From positions 27,146,001-27,210,000 of the forward strand of contig CM066993.1 of assembly GCA_033977485.1 (NCBI GenBank): a stretch of 64,000 nucleotides of DNA, given 5' to 3'. Position numbers and translations under genes: made by a program. Below are positions 32,843-45,976 of this stretch, in pieces; position 1 is the stretch's first letter, and each line of letters begins with the position of its first letter. The notes under the pieces are model-generated. The model worked only from the letters and a program-made list of their open reading frames with translations, did not search any database and was not told where the DNA came from. This DNA is from Hydrangea macrophylla. Lineage: Eukaryota; Streptophyta; Magnoliopsida; Cornales; Hydrangeaceae.

Positions 32843-35043
32843 CTAATACAGCACAAGTCTGAAGCCTTTGAAATGTTTAAAGAGTTTAGGGCTGAAGTGG
32901 AAAAGCAATTGGGCACACATATCAAGCCATTCGATCTGATCGAGGTAGCGAGTACCTCACTAATGAGTTTATTGATCATCTCATACATAATGGGATTCTA
33001 TCACAGTTGAATGTACCTGGTATGCCTCAGTAGAAAGGTGTAGCGTGGAGAAGGAATCGGACTCTTTGAGACATGACTAGGTTGATGATAAGTTAGTCAG
33101 AGTTGCCATTATTCTTTTGGGGTTATGCTTTGGAAACCGCTATGAATATACTGAATCTAGTACCAGGAAAATCTATTCTTAGGACACCACGTGAGATGTG
33201 GATTGGGCATAAGCCTTCTTTGCAACATCTCCGGATATGGGGGTGTTCGGCACATGTGCTGAAAGAAAATATTAGCAAGTTGGATTCTAGATCGAAAGTA
33301 TGTTACTTTGTAGGGTATCCAAGGGGTACTTATGGATGATATTTTTATGATCCAAGAGAACAGAAAGTGCTTGTTAGTACAAATGCTATTTTCTTGGAGG
33401 ATGATTATATCATGAACCATAAACCTAAGGGAAGGATAGATCTTAAAGAGATAGAAGGAGAGCCCTCAGTCCTACCCGCAGTTGATAACGATGTAAGATA
33501 AGAAAATACTACTACTTCACCTATTTTTTTCACCGGTACCTTGTCGTAGTGGGAGGATAGTCAACCAGCCTGACATATACATGTTCTTAGGAGATGTTTT
33601 TGGAGGGGTCTCCATAGAATTTGAATTTGATTCTGATCCCACCACATACGAAGAAGCAATGGCTGATAGACTCAGCTCATTGGGTTAAAGCTATGAAAGC
33701 TGAATTAGAATCTATGCATTCTAATCAGGTCTGGGATCTTGTAGAACTTCCAGTCAACATCAAATCCATTGGATATAAGTGGGTTTACAAAAGGAAAAGA
33801 GGATTTGATGGAAAGGTTGAGACCTTGAAGGGGCTTGTAGCGAAAGTTTATACTCAGAGGGAGCGAATTGACTATAAGGAAACCTTCTTATCGATAGCCA
33901 TGCTTAAGTCCATCAGAATACTCTTATCCATTGCTGCATGTCTAGATTATGAGATCTGAAAGATGGACATCAAGACTGTATTCTTGAATGGCAATCTTAA
34001 GGGGGACATCTATATGTAACAACTAGAAGGGTTCGTAGCTGGTGGGAAAGGTAACTTGGTATAGAAGTTGCAAAAGTCCATTTATGGGCTTAAGCAAGTG
34101 TCCAGAAGTTAGAGCATCCAATTTAACCAAGCGGTCAAGTTGTTTGGTTTTATACAGAATTTGGATGAGCCTTGTGTATACAAGAAGTGTGAAGGAAAAG
34201 TGGTGTCTTTTCTCGTTCTTTACATTGAAGACATTCTACTCATTGGGAATGATGTAGCGGCACTGTCAATAATTAAGGTTTGGCTAGCTAGTACTTTTGA
34301 TATGAAGGATCTAGGAGAGGCGAGCTATATCCTTAGGATAAAGCTCTTTCGAGATCATAAGCGAAAGATAATGAGATTATCTCAAGCTGGTTATATCGAA
34401 AAGGTGCTAACTAGGTTTTCCATGGTTAATTTGAAGAAAAGTCTGTTACCTTTTAGGCATGGTTTAGCATTTTCTAAGGACCAATGTCCTAAGATACAAG
34501 AGGAGAGGAGTTGCATGGCAGGAATTCCCTATGCTTCGGCAGTGAAAAGTCTCATATATGCAATGTTATGTACTAGACCAAATATCTGCTTTGCCGTTGG
34601 CATGGTTAGTAGATATCAATCGAATCTAGGTCCAGAGCACTAGACAGCCGTTTAAGCACATTCTTAAGTACTTGAGAAGGACTCAAGATTACATGCTTAT
34701 GTATGGCGGCAATGAGTTAATTCCAGTGGGATGCACTAACTCAGACTTTATGTCAAATAAAGATTCAAGGAAGTCGACATCCGGATATCTTTTTACCTTG
34801 GGAGTTGGTGCTATTAGTGGGGTAGCGGCTCAATCCAAGGAGCCAAGGAACCACCAAAAGGGAAAGCACGTAGAGCGAAAATATCATCTGATTTGAGGTA
34901 TTGTTCAACGTGGTGATATGACTGTCGCCAAGATTGACACTGCTGAAAACCTTGCGGATTTGTTTACATAGGCCTTACCACAGAAGGTCTTTGATCATCA
35001 TCTGGATAATTTAGGTCTTAGATGTAGTCCTGAAAGGTTGTGA
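32838..35043 (+). pseudogene. Copia element F, second part: integrase end, RT, RNase H
   Basis: Continues F after the Athila insertion (starts [16 protein letters not shown]). It covers the rest of integrase, the linker, RT (KMDIKTVFLNG; LVLYIEDILLIG, where the YVDD site has become YIED) and RNase H, ending at TGA 35041-35043. Many stops and frameshifts are visible, for example near 33012, 33033, 33498, 33958, 34018, 34650 and 34894. The change in the second catalytic aspartate region alone would disable RT. The same protein in element A or B is readable throughout, so these are genuine lesions. Confidence 0.88.
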
Positions 35044-35058
35044 GTGCAAGTGGGAGTT
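35044..35058 (+). other. Copia F polypurine tract
   Basis: GTGCAAGTGGGAGTT directly before the LTR start TGTTGGATTTGTGCCC. Confidence 0.8.
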
Positions 35059-36456
35059 TGTTGGATTTGTGCCCTCAAACCACTACTTTATGTATGAGAC
35101 ATTGACATTTTAATACATGGATATCGGCTTTACATTTAATTGTATATGTTTCTTTCATGAGATGATTGTTAATCCTTAAGTATCATAGTAAGTAATTCAT
35201 GTGTGCATGAGATACATATAAGCGAGATACGAATTACTATTCTTTGCTACTTAGAAATTATCACAGTGGATGATTAGACTGGACATCTTTTCAGGTTTAT
35301 ACTATAGCATGATTAACTACCATTAGATGGATAGATGAATCTCAATCACTAGAGTATAACTCATGGTTAATATGCTAGTGCTTATAGTGCATTGACGAAC
35401 TTGAGTTTTCCTATTGACACTTAAGACTGTCAATAGTTGATAGGAACTCATAACTTGTATAAGGTATATGTTCTATATCTTAAGATGATTATGGACACAG
35501 ACAATGGATATGACTGCTTTGACTTACCAATCAGTGAGGTCTATAAAAGATCAAACCAAGGTATCTTGGGTATGTCATGTTCATAGGGTTGTGAACATAT
35601 ATTATCGAGATAGAATCTACCCTTTGATAAAGAGTAAGCATTCCCTTGAGAACTCACCAAGTTGGTTACTGAGAACTGCAGTCTTGTTGATAAGTAGTTA
35701 TCACCATGTTTGGTAATCATGAGAGGTGAATGAAACTCAAGGAATATAAGAAGTAATCATAATTAAGGTTGACAGCAACCGTTTATCCGACTACCTGAAT
35801 ATGATTACGAATACTGACGGTAGAGGGACATTAGTACAATATATAAGTCTAGTTATCGCTTTGGATGTATTCTTTTTGCGTTGGAGTTTGGTTATCATTT
35901 TATAGTGGAGTAAATGTTAATTGATTAGTTGGTTAGTTTCCTGATTAAAGAATTTGGTCATGGGAATTAACAATTGGGCTAACCCAACAATAAAGAGCCT
36001 AGGAGGTCCCACTCTTAGCTCCACTAGGATGCTTGGAAAGGCATATGAGGATGTTGTCAAGACAAGGTTGATCGATCGAAGTAGGTTCGATCGATTGAAT
36101 TCTAGATAGGTTCTCTCAATCGAAAGTGTTTCAATCGATCAAAGGTTTCGATCGATCAAAACCACTTCGATTGATTGAAGGTAAAGTCAGTTCTGGGAAT
36201 CTATAGATAGGGCGGCTACGTCTAGAAAAGGAGTTCATCATTTTTATTATGCCAGAAGCTGCAGAAACTATTTAGGGCTTTCCCAAACCTCCTATCTATT
36301 AGGGTTCCCACCAACCCTAGTCTCTCCGGGAGCATCCATAGGAGTCATAAGAGTGAAAAGCATCTAGTGGAGGCTACGGAAAGTCAAAGATTTCAGAATT
36401 GGGTTCAAGACTTAAAGGTATGATTCTTGTCCCCTCTCTAGTACGAATCTATAGAG
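35059..36456 (+). repeat. Copia F 3' LTR, cut by element E
   Basis: Matches the B LTR from its first base. It is interrupted at 36457 by the start of E in opposite orientation; about 90 bases of the LTR end are missing. Decayed palindromes lie at 36069-36180, upstream of a degenerate TATA (CTATAGATAG). Confidence 0.85.
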
Positions 36457-37174
36457 TGTCAGAAAATTAGGTTTAAAATTATTTAAACGGGCAGCGGAAA
36501 GATTAAGGTACAAAAACTTAAGGGTATGCCCGGATCTACTAGTTATTAACTCTATAGATGCGTATGCATAAGAGGGAGAAGAGATTATAACTCAGGGCTT
36601 GAACCCAATTCTGATTTTCTTCTTCCTAGATAATGTAGCAGCCTCCACAAGGTTGTCATCACCCTTATGACTCCTGTGGATGCTTTCCAAAGAGGCTAGA
36701 AAAGATTTGGGAAGCTTAAAACAGTTTCTGCAGCTTTTGGTTCATAAAAATGATGAACTCCAATTTCTGGACGTAGCTACCCTATTTATAGATTCCCAGA
36801 ACCGACCTTACGTTCAATCAATCGAAGTGACTTTGATCGATCGAACGTTCGATCGATCGAACATTCGAGATGTTCAATCAATCGAACCTACGTTGAATTC
36901 AATCGATCGAGACTCCTTCAATTGATCAAACCTGTCTTGACAAGATCATCATATGCCTTTCCAAGCATCCTAGCGGAGCTAAGAGGGGGACCTCCCACGC
37001 TTTTTATTGTTGGCTCAGACTAGTTGTTAATTTCCATGACCAAACTCTTTGATCAGCAAACTAATCAATTAATCAGTTAACGTTTACTCCACTATAAACG
37101 ATTAACTGAACTCTAATGCAAAAGAATATATCCGAAGTGATAACTAGACTTGTATGGTGTACTAATGTCCCTCT
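36457..37174 (-). repeat. Copia E 3' LTR, U5-side part
   Basis: In reverse orientation relative to F. Broken at CCCTCT, where D entered. Confidence 0.82.
37170..37174. repeat. Target site duplication of copia D, left
   Basis: CCTCT, repeated at 45211-45215. Joining the flanks restores CCCTCTACC as in the A LTR (48961). Confidence 0.88.
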
Positions 37175-38689
37175 TGAAGGAAAATTAGGTTTAAAAATTT
37201 ATTTAAACGCGCAGCGGAATAACTAAGTTGAAAAATTTCTACTACTCGTTAACTCTATAGATGCGTAGAACAAGAGGGAGAAGATTTTTACCTTAAAGTC
37301 TTGAACCCAATTCTGATTTTGTACTTCTCCTTTAGCGTGCAGCAACAACCCTAAGAGATCTTAACCCTTATGCTCCTTGAATGCTCCTAGATAAACTAGG
37401 GTTGGTGGGAACCCAATACAGAGGATAAGAAGGCTTTGGGAAACCCTTAAATAGTTTCTGTAGCAGTGGAATAATAAAAATGACGTTCACCTTTTTCTGT
37501 TCAACGCTGCCCTATTTATAGATTCCCAAACTGACTTTAGGTTTCGATAGATCGAAGCTCATTCGATCGATCGAACTAAGCCAAAGTTCAATCGATCGAA
37601 AACTTTCAATCGATCGAACCATCAATCGATTGAACCTAGTTCAATTGATCGAACATGATTGAATATCTTTGAACCCATAGGTTCGTCATCCTCGTTTGCC
37701 TTTCCAAGCATTCTTGTGGAGCTAAGAATGGGATCTCCTAGATTCTTAATTACTGGCTTTGATTAATTATTATTCCATTTAGTCAATACTCCTTAATTGA
37801 GGAATCAATAATTAATCAATTATCATTAATGCCACTATAAAATGATAATTGCATTCTAGTGCATAAGAACAAAATCACACATACATAAGTGATTACTAGA
37901 CTTATATAATATGATACGGATGTTCCTCTACCAGGCAGTATTCATATTTATCATTGGGATGTATATTTTAATATACTGTCGACCCAATACATAGTTACAT
38001 CTTATATTCCTCGAGTATCATACATTACGCTTGGATTACCAAACATGTTAACAATACACTTTGTTGACAAGGCTGGCCAACTCTCAGTAATCACTCCTAG
38101 TGACATTGCCAAGGGAATACTTACTCTTCGTTTTATAGACAAGGGTAGAATTCTATCTTGACAATATATGTTCCCAATGTTGCATACCTGATTACCCAAG
38201 AAACCCAGGTGTTGATCTTGCAAGACCTCACTGATTGGTAAGTCAAAACAACCAAGCACACAACTTGTGTCCATAATTGTCTCAGGATTAAGGACATGTA
38301 TCCCTATACATGTTTTAAGTTCCTATCGACCGTGGCAGTGTTTAACTGTCAATAGGTTTAACTCAGGTTCCTCAATGCACCGAGTGCACTAGCATATTAA
38401 CCAAGATTCAAAGACTCTTATGAATGAAATTCATCATTTTACCCAGTAGATGTTAATCATGCTACAGCGTACACATGATAAGTTATCTATGCTTGTCATC
38501 CACTGTGACTTATTTGAAACAACAAGGATTTGTGATTCATATCTCACATGTGGAATCACATACACAAATGAACCACATACAATAATGTTTAAGGATTTTT
38601 GTCTAATATTCATCTCATGAACTAACATACATAAATGTATTATGATATTCTATTGTCTAACTATCTAGTTTGAGGACATATTCCCAACA
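37175..38689 (-). repeat. Copia D 3' LTR
   Basis: From TGAAGGAAAATTAGG to TTCCCAACA. Palindromes at 37545-37660 are largely decayed from TCGATCGA to TCAATCGA or TCAATTGA. A TATTTATAG (TATA on - strand) lies near 37512-37520. Confidence 0.88.
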
Positions 38690-38704
38690 AACTCCCTCTT
38701 GCAC
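38690..38704 (-). other. Copia D polypurine tract
   Basis: On the - strand AGTGCAAGAGGGAGTT lies directly before the LTR. Confidence 0.75.
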
Positions 38705-41700
38705 TGATAACCATATAGTGTTAAAACTAATACCAACATTGTCCATGTGACATGACAAAATCCTTAACCCTTAAGGTTTTCTCATAGGGACTGAGAATCG
38801 TCGACTGAAACAATCCATAGTAAAAGATCTTCATATTATACTATATCCCTAGGCAAAAGACTTCACCAGACATGTATCGAGTAAAGGTAATTCGAGCATT
38901 GTCCAAAAACACCATCACCCAGCATATATCTACTAGTTCTTTCTCAAGCCCTAGAGAATATATACTTTATGATAGTTCAGTGAACTGAACTTTCATTTTG
39001 ACTGATATACGTAAACAACCTTAGCGGTATAACTGATATCCCATACCTAACCTCACATATAAAGTTTATCAATTGCGAAGGCTTATGGTATACTTTTATG
39101 TGGCGTTTCCATCTTGTACCTAAGATACAAGTCTTGAAAGAGCAATAGGTTATGTTCAAAGGTGACATACCTTTATAAAAATGTTCTACTTGAATCTTGT
39201 CAATAACTTTCCGATATAGAAGTTTGAGATAAGTTCATTATCTTAACTTCCCGAGCTTGAATGAGCATAATCTGAAGATCATAGATCGCCTCACTGAGAT
39301 CACAAATATTAAGTATACTGAAAAAACAAACTTTAAACATTGATAACACTCCTTTAACATCTCACAATGATAAAGTTGTCATCAATATGAGGAACCATAA
39401 TCACCACCACACTTCCTTTGCACAAGGATCTTTCATCCATTTAAGCTACATCCATACGTTAGACAAATCTAAAATGTTTTGACCAACATGTCAAAATAGA
39501 TGTCCTTATCTCTGGATGATTGCTTTAGTCCATAGACTTATGCAAATCGCATGCCAGAGCTTCCTCCTCACAAAACTTCAATGTATAAGAGGATTTTAGC
39601 AATGCTGAGAACTCTTCCACTACAATGAAGTAATGATGTAGGAACAGATGAAGATGTAGTAGATTTTAGTTCTAGATGATTTATAGATTGCTTTTGAGAT
39701 ATAAATAACTTTACTCTTTTATATTACCTTTCCTTTGCAAAATTGGTTTCCAACCAACTTTTATTTTCTCTGGAAACATTACAAAGTTATTATGCTTCTA
39801 ATCTAGATCCAAAAGGCTCATCCTTCCTTTACACTAAAGTGCTAGACAACCTTATCCAAAGTTACCATGAGAAAGAAGTCACACCCATTTCACAACTTTG
39901 GGGATGTCTATTGGAAAGATTTTCTTTTGAATAAATCCTGTACATATATTGTAGTTCCATCGAGAAAAAACAAGGAATAGTAGTAACTCTAAATAACTCA
40001 TCTCATGACCCAGTTATATCTAAAAGAAAATAGTTCCTTATACCTGTCACACCATCCCGTGGAGGCGCACTAGGTGCAGACGACCGAGAAAGAATCTCAT
40101 TCTCACCTCTTATAGAAAATAAAAGCATTAGACAGATACTCACCATTTTGATCAAATCAAAAGGTAATGATATTCTTTTACCAATTACTCTTAATTCCAA
40201 ACCTTTTGAATTTCTTCAGAAGATTGAGGATGAAGGTGCAATAGGTAATCTATACCAGTATCTGGAGTAGCCAAAAATATCTTGGAACTCTAATGTTTAT
40301 TGCCCTGCATACGTGAGTATGCCCTAATTCCAACAAAAAAAAACTTTGGGTGAGTGATCTTTCATAAGAAGAATCACTTGATCATACTACCCTCTAAATA
40401 GGATTGACAAATAGGCAGTGGTCTTAGCAACTAAATGAGTTTAGGATCCAATCCTTTACTCCCTATTTATCCTATATAGATTAATATGATCTGATCACAT
40501 AACCCTCTAAATAGGAATGACAAATAGGTAGTGGTCTTAGCAACCAAAAGAGTTTAGGATCCAATCCTTTACTCCCAATTTATCCTATATAGATTAATAC
40601 GATCTAGCCTCTAAAACCAAAGGTTTATAAAATTAGTAGTTCTTATCCTTTTAGATGGTAAAATACCCATGAATTATTTAAATACTATGTAAGATATTAT
40701 ATGAGAAACAAGAATAAACAGGTGAGATACTTGACACGTCATTAGATCACATTAAAAGAACACTTTCTTTTAGTCAACAATTTCAGTACCAAAATCAAAA
40801 GAATAATTGTTATTCATTAATTCAAACCTGAAATTCATCTAACAACTTCAAAGCTTTATTACAATATAAAACTACTAATCTAATAGCAACTCTTGCATCA
40901 GATCCCAAAAGGCAATCAAGATCTTCTAATCACTGCACATTCTTATTTTCCAATCCACTGCAACAATTACATACATAATTAGAAAATAAAGAATTAATGC
41001 CTCAAGTAGTTGAAGTATCAGTTTTTCAACTTACTTCAAAAATTAGTGAAAGGATCATACCTTGCCTTTTGGCAGTCAAGTCTTCCACACAGTTCCTTTT
41101 CCAATACCCTCTTATGCCATAATGAAAACACTTTTCTTTTGGCACAGTACCATCCTTTCCCTTTCCAAGTTTTGCCTTCTTCCCAATAGTTGGGTTAGGC
41201 TCACCTATCCTTGAGTCTTTCTTCTCCTTCTCTAAACTTATGCCCTTATGCTTGGTTCCAGAAGATGAAGCCATTTAAGTGTTCTGAACATTTGACTCTC
41301 TTTGACTATATCCATCATTGCCTCAACAGAGCTCATTAACTCATTTGTTGAAAAAACTATTTTACTCATTTTAAAAACCCTTTTAAATTAAGTGAATGAT
41401 GAAGGCAATGAATACGAGATTATGTCAACTTGAGTCTCACCATCAATGTCGGAATCCAGAACTTCCAGTACTTTGAAATAAGTAACCATTTTAAAAACAT
41501 GCTCTCTTATTGAAGTTCCTTCCAATATTGTGGTGTCCATGACTAACTCCAAGGCTCTAAGCCTTGCAGTTCAGCTCAGTTCCCCAAACATCTCATCGAG
41601 GTTCAATATTATAGCATGGGTAGTGTAAAAAGGTTGATGTTACTGCTTCAACACATCAGACAAAGAGTCTATGATGCTAGAGCAAGCCATACCATCAATT

Positions 41701-41891
41701 CTTATTCACTGCCAATATTGATCGGCAAGATTTGTTGGGGTGTCATGGCATGGAATAGGTGGACAGGGAATGGTAAGAATGTATTTACATCCATTAGCAG
41801 TTAATAATTCATCCAGTTCTAGTTTCCATTCAACATAGTTATTTCCAATTAGCTTATTTTAGATTATGGTTATAGCAAGTGGGCTAGACAT
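38705..41891 (-). pseudogene. Copia D gag-pol remains
   Basis: The gag start matches A near 41889-41891, and gag sequence runs to about 41026. The zinc knuckle is damaged (CFHYGIRGYWKRNC: second Cys and the His region altered). Protease and pre-integrase segments are recognisable at 40740-40990, and an integrase fragment (like the A sequence at 51900-51970) at 40035-40110. Between 38705 and 40000 RT and RNase H are too diverged or deleted to align by eye. It also has a 113-bp tandem duplication at 40390-40615. No function expected. Confidence 0.7.
40390..40615. repeat. 113-bp tandem duplication in D
   Basis: Two copies starting at 40390 and 40503 with CCCTCTAAATAGGA, about 95% alike by eye. 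Absent from A and B. Confidence 0.85.
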
Positions 41892-42295
41892 AATGAATCT
41901 GAAATACGAATAATATAACAGAGTTGCAATATGGAAATCATGAATATGACAATTTATATGATACATTGGAATTCTCTTAACCAACTCATTAATTATCTTC
42001 AGAATATCAAGCCTATGAAATTAAGTCTCTGTGTAGGGATCGTAACCTCATAGTCTGATTGGGAAACCCATCATGAATGTCATACAACTCTTACAAAACA
42101 ACTCATGACTCCTAAACTTTTGGTCTCTAAGTTTCTGGATAATGCTTTGTGTGGAATCCCTTACCCATAGCTTAGCTAGTGTTCACCATTAACTAGAATC
42201 CAATGACAACTGCCTCAAGTAGTGCCTCAGTGTAGTGGTTACCCTCTGACACGTGTCATTGGTTCTATCTAAAGGAAGTTCATATCTAGTAACCA

Positions 42296-42362
42296 ATGAA
42301 CAGTCTATCCTCCGTATGGAATGATCACCCATGGCTGGGTGACACAGAATATACTATCTACC
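42296..42362 (-). other. Copia leader hairpin, D copy 1
   Basis: RNA-sense inner stem CACCCA-GCCA-TGGGTG. The outer arms pair at 11 of 13 positions. Followed within 155 bases by a second copy. Confidence 0.6.
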
Positions 42363-42450
42363 TTACAATGAACCATTTATGGAAGACTGTGGGAGTTATA
42401 AAATAAGTCCTTCCCACTAGATTTTTGTAAGAAGTTCATATCTAGTAATC

Positions 42451-42512
42451 AATAAGAATACCCTCCGTATGGAATGATCACTCATAAATGAGTGACACAG
42501 AGTATTTCTCAT
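42451..42512 (-). other. Copia leader hairpin, D copy 2
   Basis: Inner stem CACTCA-TTTA-TGAGTG (RNA sense). The outer arms are diverged but still mostly complementary (AGAAATACTC with GGGTATTCTT). Confidence 0.55.
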
Positions 42513-43684
42513 ACTTACAATGAACTAATAGGAATATTTAATTTTGAAAAAGAAAATGTTTCTTCACATTGCCCATAAACATCCAGTGTTTACTAATGTG
42601 TTGAAAAGGTTTTTGAATTTTATTTTATAAAACCTGTTTTACGTGCATGCAAGTAGTAATAATATATAAAAGGTGAATCACAACTAAGCACATAAAACAA
42701 AAACTAAAATTGAAATAAAAGCATTCAACAATGCCTCTATCTCCCATGGCTCTATCTTCATAGAACCTCTATCTCCATAGAACCTCCTTCTTGGTTTGAT
42801 CGCCTCCAGCTCCATCTTCATGGACAACGGCTTGCTCCTCCATCTTCATGGACTATCTAATTCTATTATATTGGTTCTATGCTTCTTTCGAAGATTACAA
42901 TTTGTCTAGAAATAGAAAAACAACAATAAATATAAAAAGGCTAGGGAAACCGGTGCGACTTTCCTTTTCGTAGGATTGAAGTCGCAGCGCCCTTTACACA
43001 TACCTTAAAACCAAACCCAAATAAAATGTACATCAACCACAAAATTTAAATCATTAGGTGCCATGGGAGACAGCGGTCTAACTTGCTGCAAAAATGTTAG
43101 ACATACACACATCCATGCATATATACACAACAATATATATAATGGAACCCCTAAATCATTCACAAAACTCATAAACACTTTATGAAGTGAATAAGACATA
43201 GAACAGCATAACAAGTTCTCTGTCATACTTCGATCACTTGAAAAACTTTTAATCGATCGACCGTTCGATCGATCGAACCAAGTTCAATCAATCGAACTTA
43301 AGATTTCACAGGCTGATTTAAAATTTTTCATAATGTTGTAAGAAATTAAAATAATTATTTTTTTCAAAATTTTTAAACTACAAAAAATACCTATAGACAG
43401 AGAATCAGTCTCGATTGATAGTACCAGGTTCGATCGATCGAAAAAAACAAAGTTCGAATCGATTGAAAACAGTTCGATTGCTTGAGAACAGAAAGTATCA
43501 ATCAATCGAAACAACTTTGATTGATCGAAAACACCATGCATCCAATGCAATAGCAAATTTGTATTCAGCTGCGAAAATGCTGTAGAATTAGATCTGTGAC
43601 AATGCAGTTTCAAAATCAGTCCTAAAATTAACATGCAAATCAAAACTAGAGTTCTAAAACGCATCTATAGATCCAAACAAGTGA

Positions 43685-43697
43685 GGCTTGGATACCA
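43685..43697 (-). other. Copia D primer binding site (decayed)
   Basis: + strand GGCTTGGATACCA; one or two changes from the tRNA-iMet-type GGCTCTGATACCA. Confidence 0.7.
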
Positions 43698-43699
43698 AT

Positions 43700-45210
43700 T
43701 GTAGGAAAATTAGGTTTAAAATTTGATTTAAATGCATAGCGGAATAACTAAGTTGAAAACTTATATTGGTAGTTCGGATCTACGACTCGTTAACTCTATA
43801 GATACGTACAATAAGAGGGAAAAGATTTTTACTTTTAGGTCTTGAACCCAATTCTGATTTTGTCCTTCTCCTTTAGCGTGCAGCAGCAACCTCTAAGGGA
43901 TCTTCACCCTTATGTCTCCTTGAATGCTTCTGGATAAACTAGGGTTGGTGGGAGCCCTAATATAGAGGATAAGAAGGCTTTGGGAAACCCTCAAATAGTT
44001 TCTGCAGCTATGGAATAATAAAAACAACATTCACCTTTTTCTGTACGAAGCTGCCCTAGTTATAGATTCCCAAACCGACTTTAGGTTTCGATCTATCGAA
44101 GCTCGTTCGATCGATCGAACAGAACAAGAGTTCAATCGATTGAAAACTTTCAGTCAATCGAACCTTCAATCGATTGAACATGATTGAATCTCTTTCAACC
44201 CATAGGTTCGCCATCCTCGTTTGCCTTTCCAAGCATTCTGGTATAGCTAAGAGTAGGATCTCCTAGGTTCTTAATTACTGGCTTCGATTAATTATTATTC
44301 CATCTAGTCAACACTCCTTAACTAAGGATTCAATAATTAATCAATTATCATTAATGCCGCTATAAAAATGATAATTACACTCCAGTGTATAAGAACAAAA
44401 TCACACATACATAAACGATTAATAGACTTGTATAATATGATACGGATGTCCCTCTACTAGGTAGTATTCGTATTTATCATTCAGATGTATGTTTTAATAT
44501 ATTGTCGACCCAATACATAGATACATCTTATATTCCTTGAGTATCACTCCTACACTTGGATTACCAAATATGTCAACAATACACTTTGTTGACAAGGCTA
44601 GCCAGCTCTCAGTAATCACTCCTAGGGACATTGTCGAGGGAATACTTACTGTTCATTTTATAGAAGAGGATAGAATTCCATCTTGACATTATATGTTCCA
44701 TTGCATACCTGATTACCCAAGATACCCAGGTGTTGATCTTGTAAATCCTCACTAATTGGCAAGTCAAAGCAACCAAGCACACAACTTGTGTCCATAATTG
44801 TCTCAGGATTAAGGACATATATCCCTATACAAGTTTTGAGTTTATATTGACTGTGATAGTGTTTAGGTATCAATAGGTTTAATTCACGTTCGTCAATGCA
44901 CCGAGTGCACTAGCATATTAACCAAGAGTCAAAGACTCTTATGAATGAGATTCATCATTTTACCCGGTGGACGTTAGTCATGCTACAGCATACACCTGAT
45001 AAGTTATCCCTGCTTATCATCCACTGTGACTTATTTGAAATAACAAGGATTTGTGATTCATATCTCACATGTGTAATCACATACACAAATGAACCACATA
45101 CATTGATGTTTTAGGATTTCAATCTAATATTTATCTCATGAACTAACATACATAAATGCATTATGATATTCCATTGTCTAACTATTTGGTTTAAGGACAT
45201 ATTCCCAACA
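43700..45210 (-). repeat. Copia D 5' LTR
   Basis: From TGTAGGAAAATTAGG to ATTCCCAACA. Matches 37175-38689 along its length. Confidence 0.88.
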
Positions 45211-45215
45211 CCTCT
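45211..45215. repeat. Target site duplication of copia D, right
   Basis: CCTCT, equal to 37170-37174. Confidence 0.88.
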
Positions 45216-45976
45216 ACCATCAGCATTCGTAATCATATTTAGATAATCGGATAAACATTTACTGTCAACCTGAATCATGATTACTTCTTGTATTCCTTAA
45301 GTCCCATTCACCACTCATGATTACCAAACATGTTGATAACTAATTATCAACAAGACTGCAGTTCTCAGTAATCAACTTGGTGACATTCTCAAGAGAATGC
45401 TTACTTTTAATCATAGGGTAGATTTTATCTTGACAATATATGTTCACAACCCTGTGAACATGACATACCCAAGATACTCAAGTGTTGATCTTTAAAACCT
45501 CACTGATTGGTAAGTCAAAGTAGCAACATCCACAGTCTGTGTTCATGATCGTCTCAAGATTGAGAACACGTACCTTATACAAGTTATGAGTTCCTATCGA
45601 CTGTTGACAGCCTTAAGTGTCAATAGGAAAGCTCAGGTCTGTCAATGCACTATAAGCACTAGCATATTAACCAAGAGATTTACTCCAGTGATTAAGATTC
45701 ATCATTCTATCCAATGGTAGTTTTTCATGCTACAGTGTAAACCTGATGAGATATCCAATCTCATCTTCCACTGTGACAAATTCTAAGTATCAAAGAATGG
45801 TAATTCATATCTCACTTGTATGTATCTAATACATAAACGAATTACTTACTATGATACTTAAGGATTTACAATTATCTCATGAAATACATACACAATAAAA
45901 TGTAAAGCTGGTATCCATATATTAAAATGTCAATGTCTCATACATAAAGTAATGGTTTGAGGGCACAATCCCAACA
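45211..45976 (-). repeat. Copia E 3' LTR, U3-side part
   Basis: Resumes the LTR broken at 37174 and ends ATCCCAACA before the purine tract (AACTCCTACATGCAC on the + strand). Confidence 0.85.

Larger units (their letters stand above)
41892..43684 (-). other. Copia D leader
   Basis: Corresponds to the A leader (53734-55420). It contains two copies of the leader hairpin (see separate entries) and a decayed palindrome array at 43240-43535. No gene. Confidence 0.75.
37175..45210 (-). mobile_element. Copia element D, complete but decayed
   Basis: LTRs 37175-38689 and 43700-45210, 5-bp target duplication, primer site, purine tract. The interior is 5.0 kb against 5.7 kb in A, and only gag and scattered pol fragments are legible. 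The LTR copies differ at many positions by eye, so it is clearly older than A. Confidence 0.88.
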
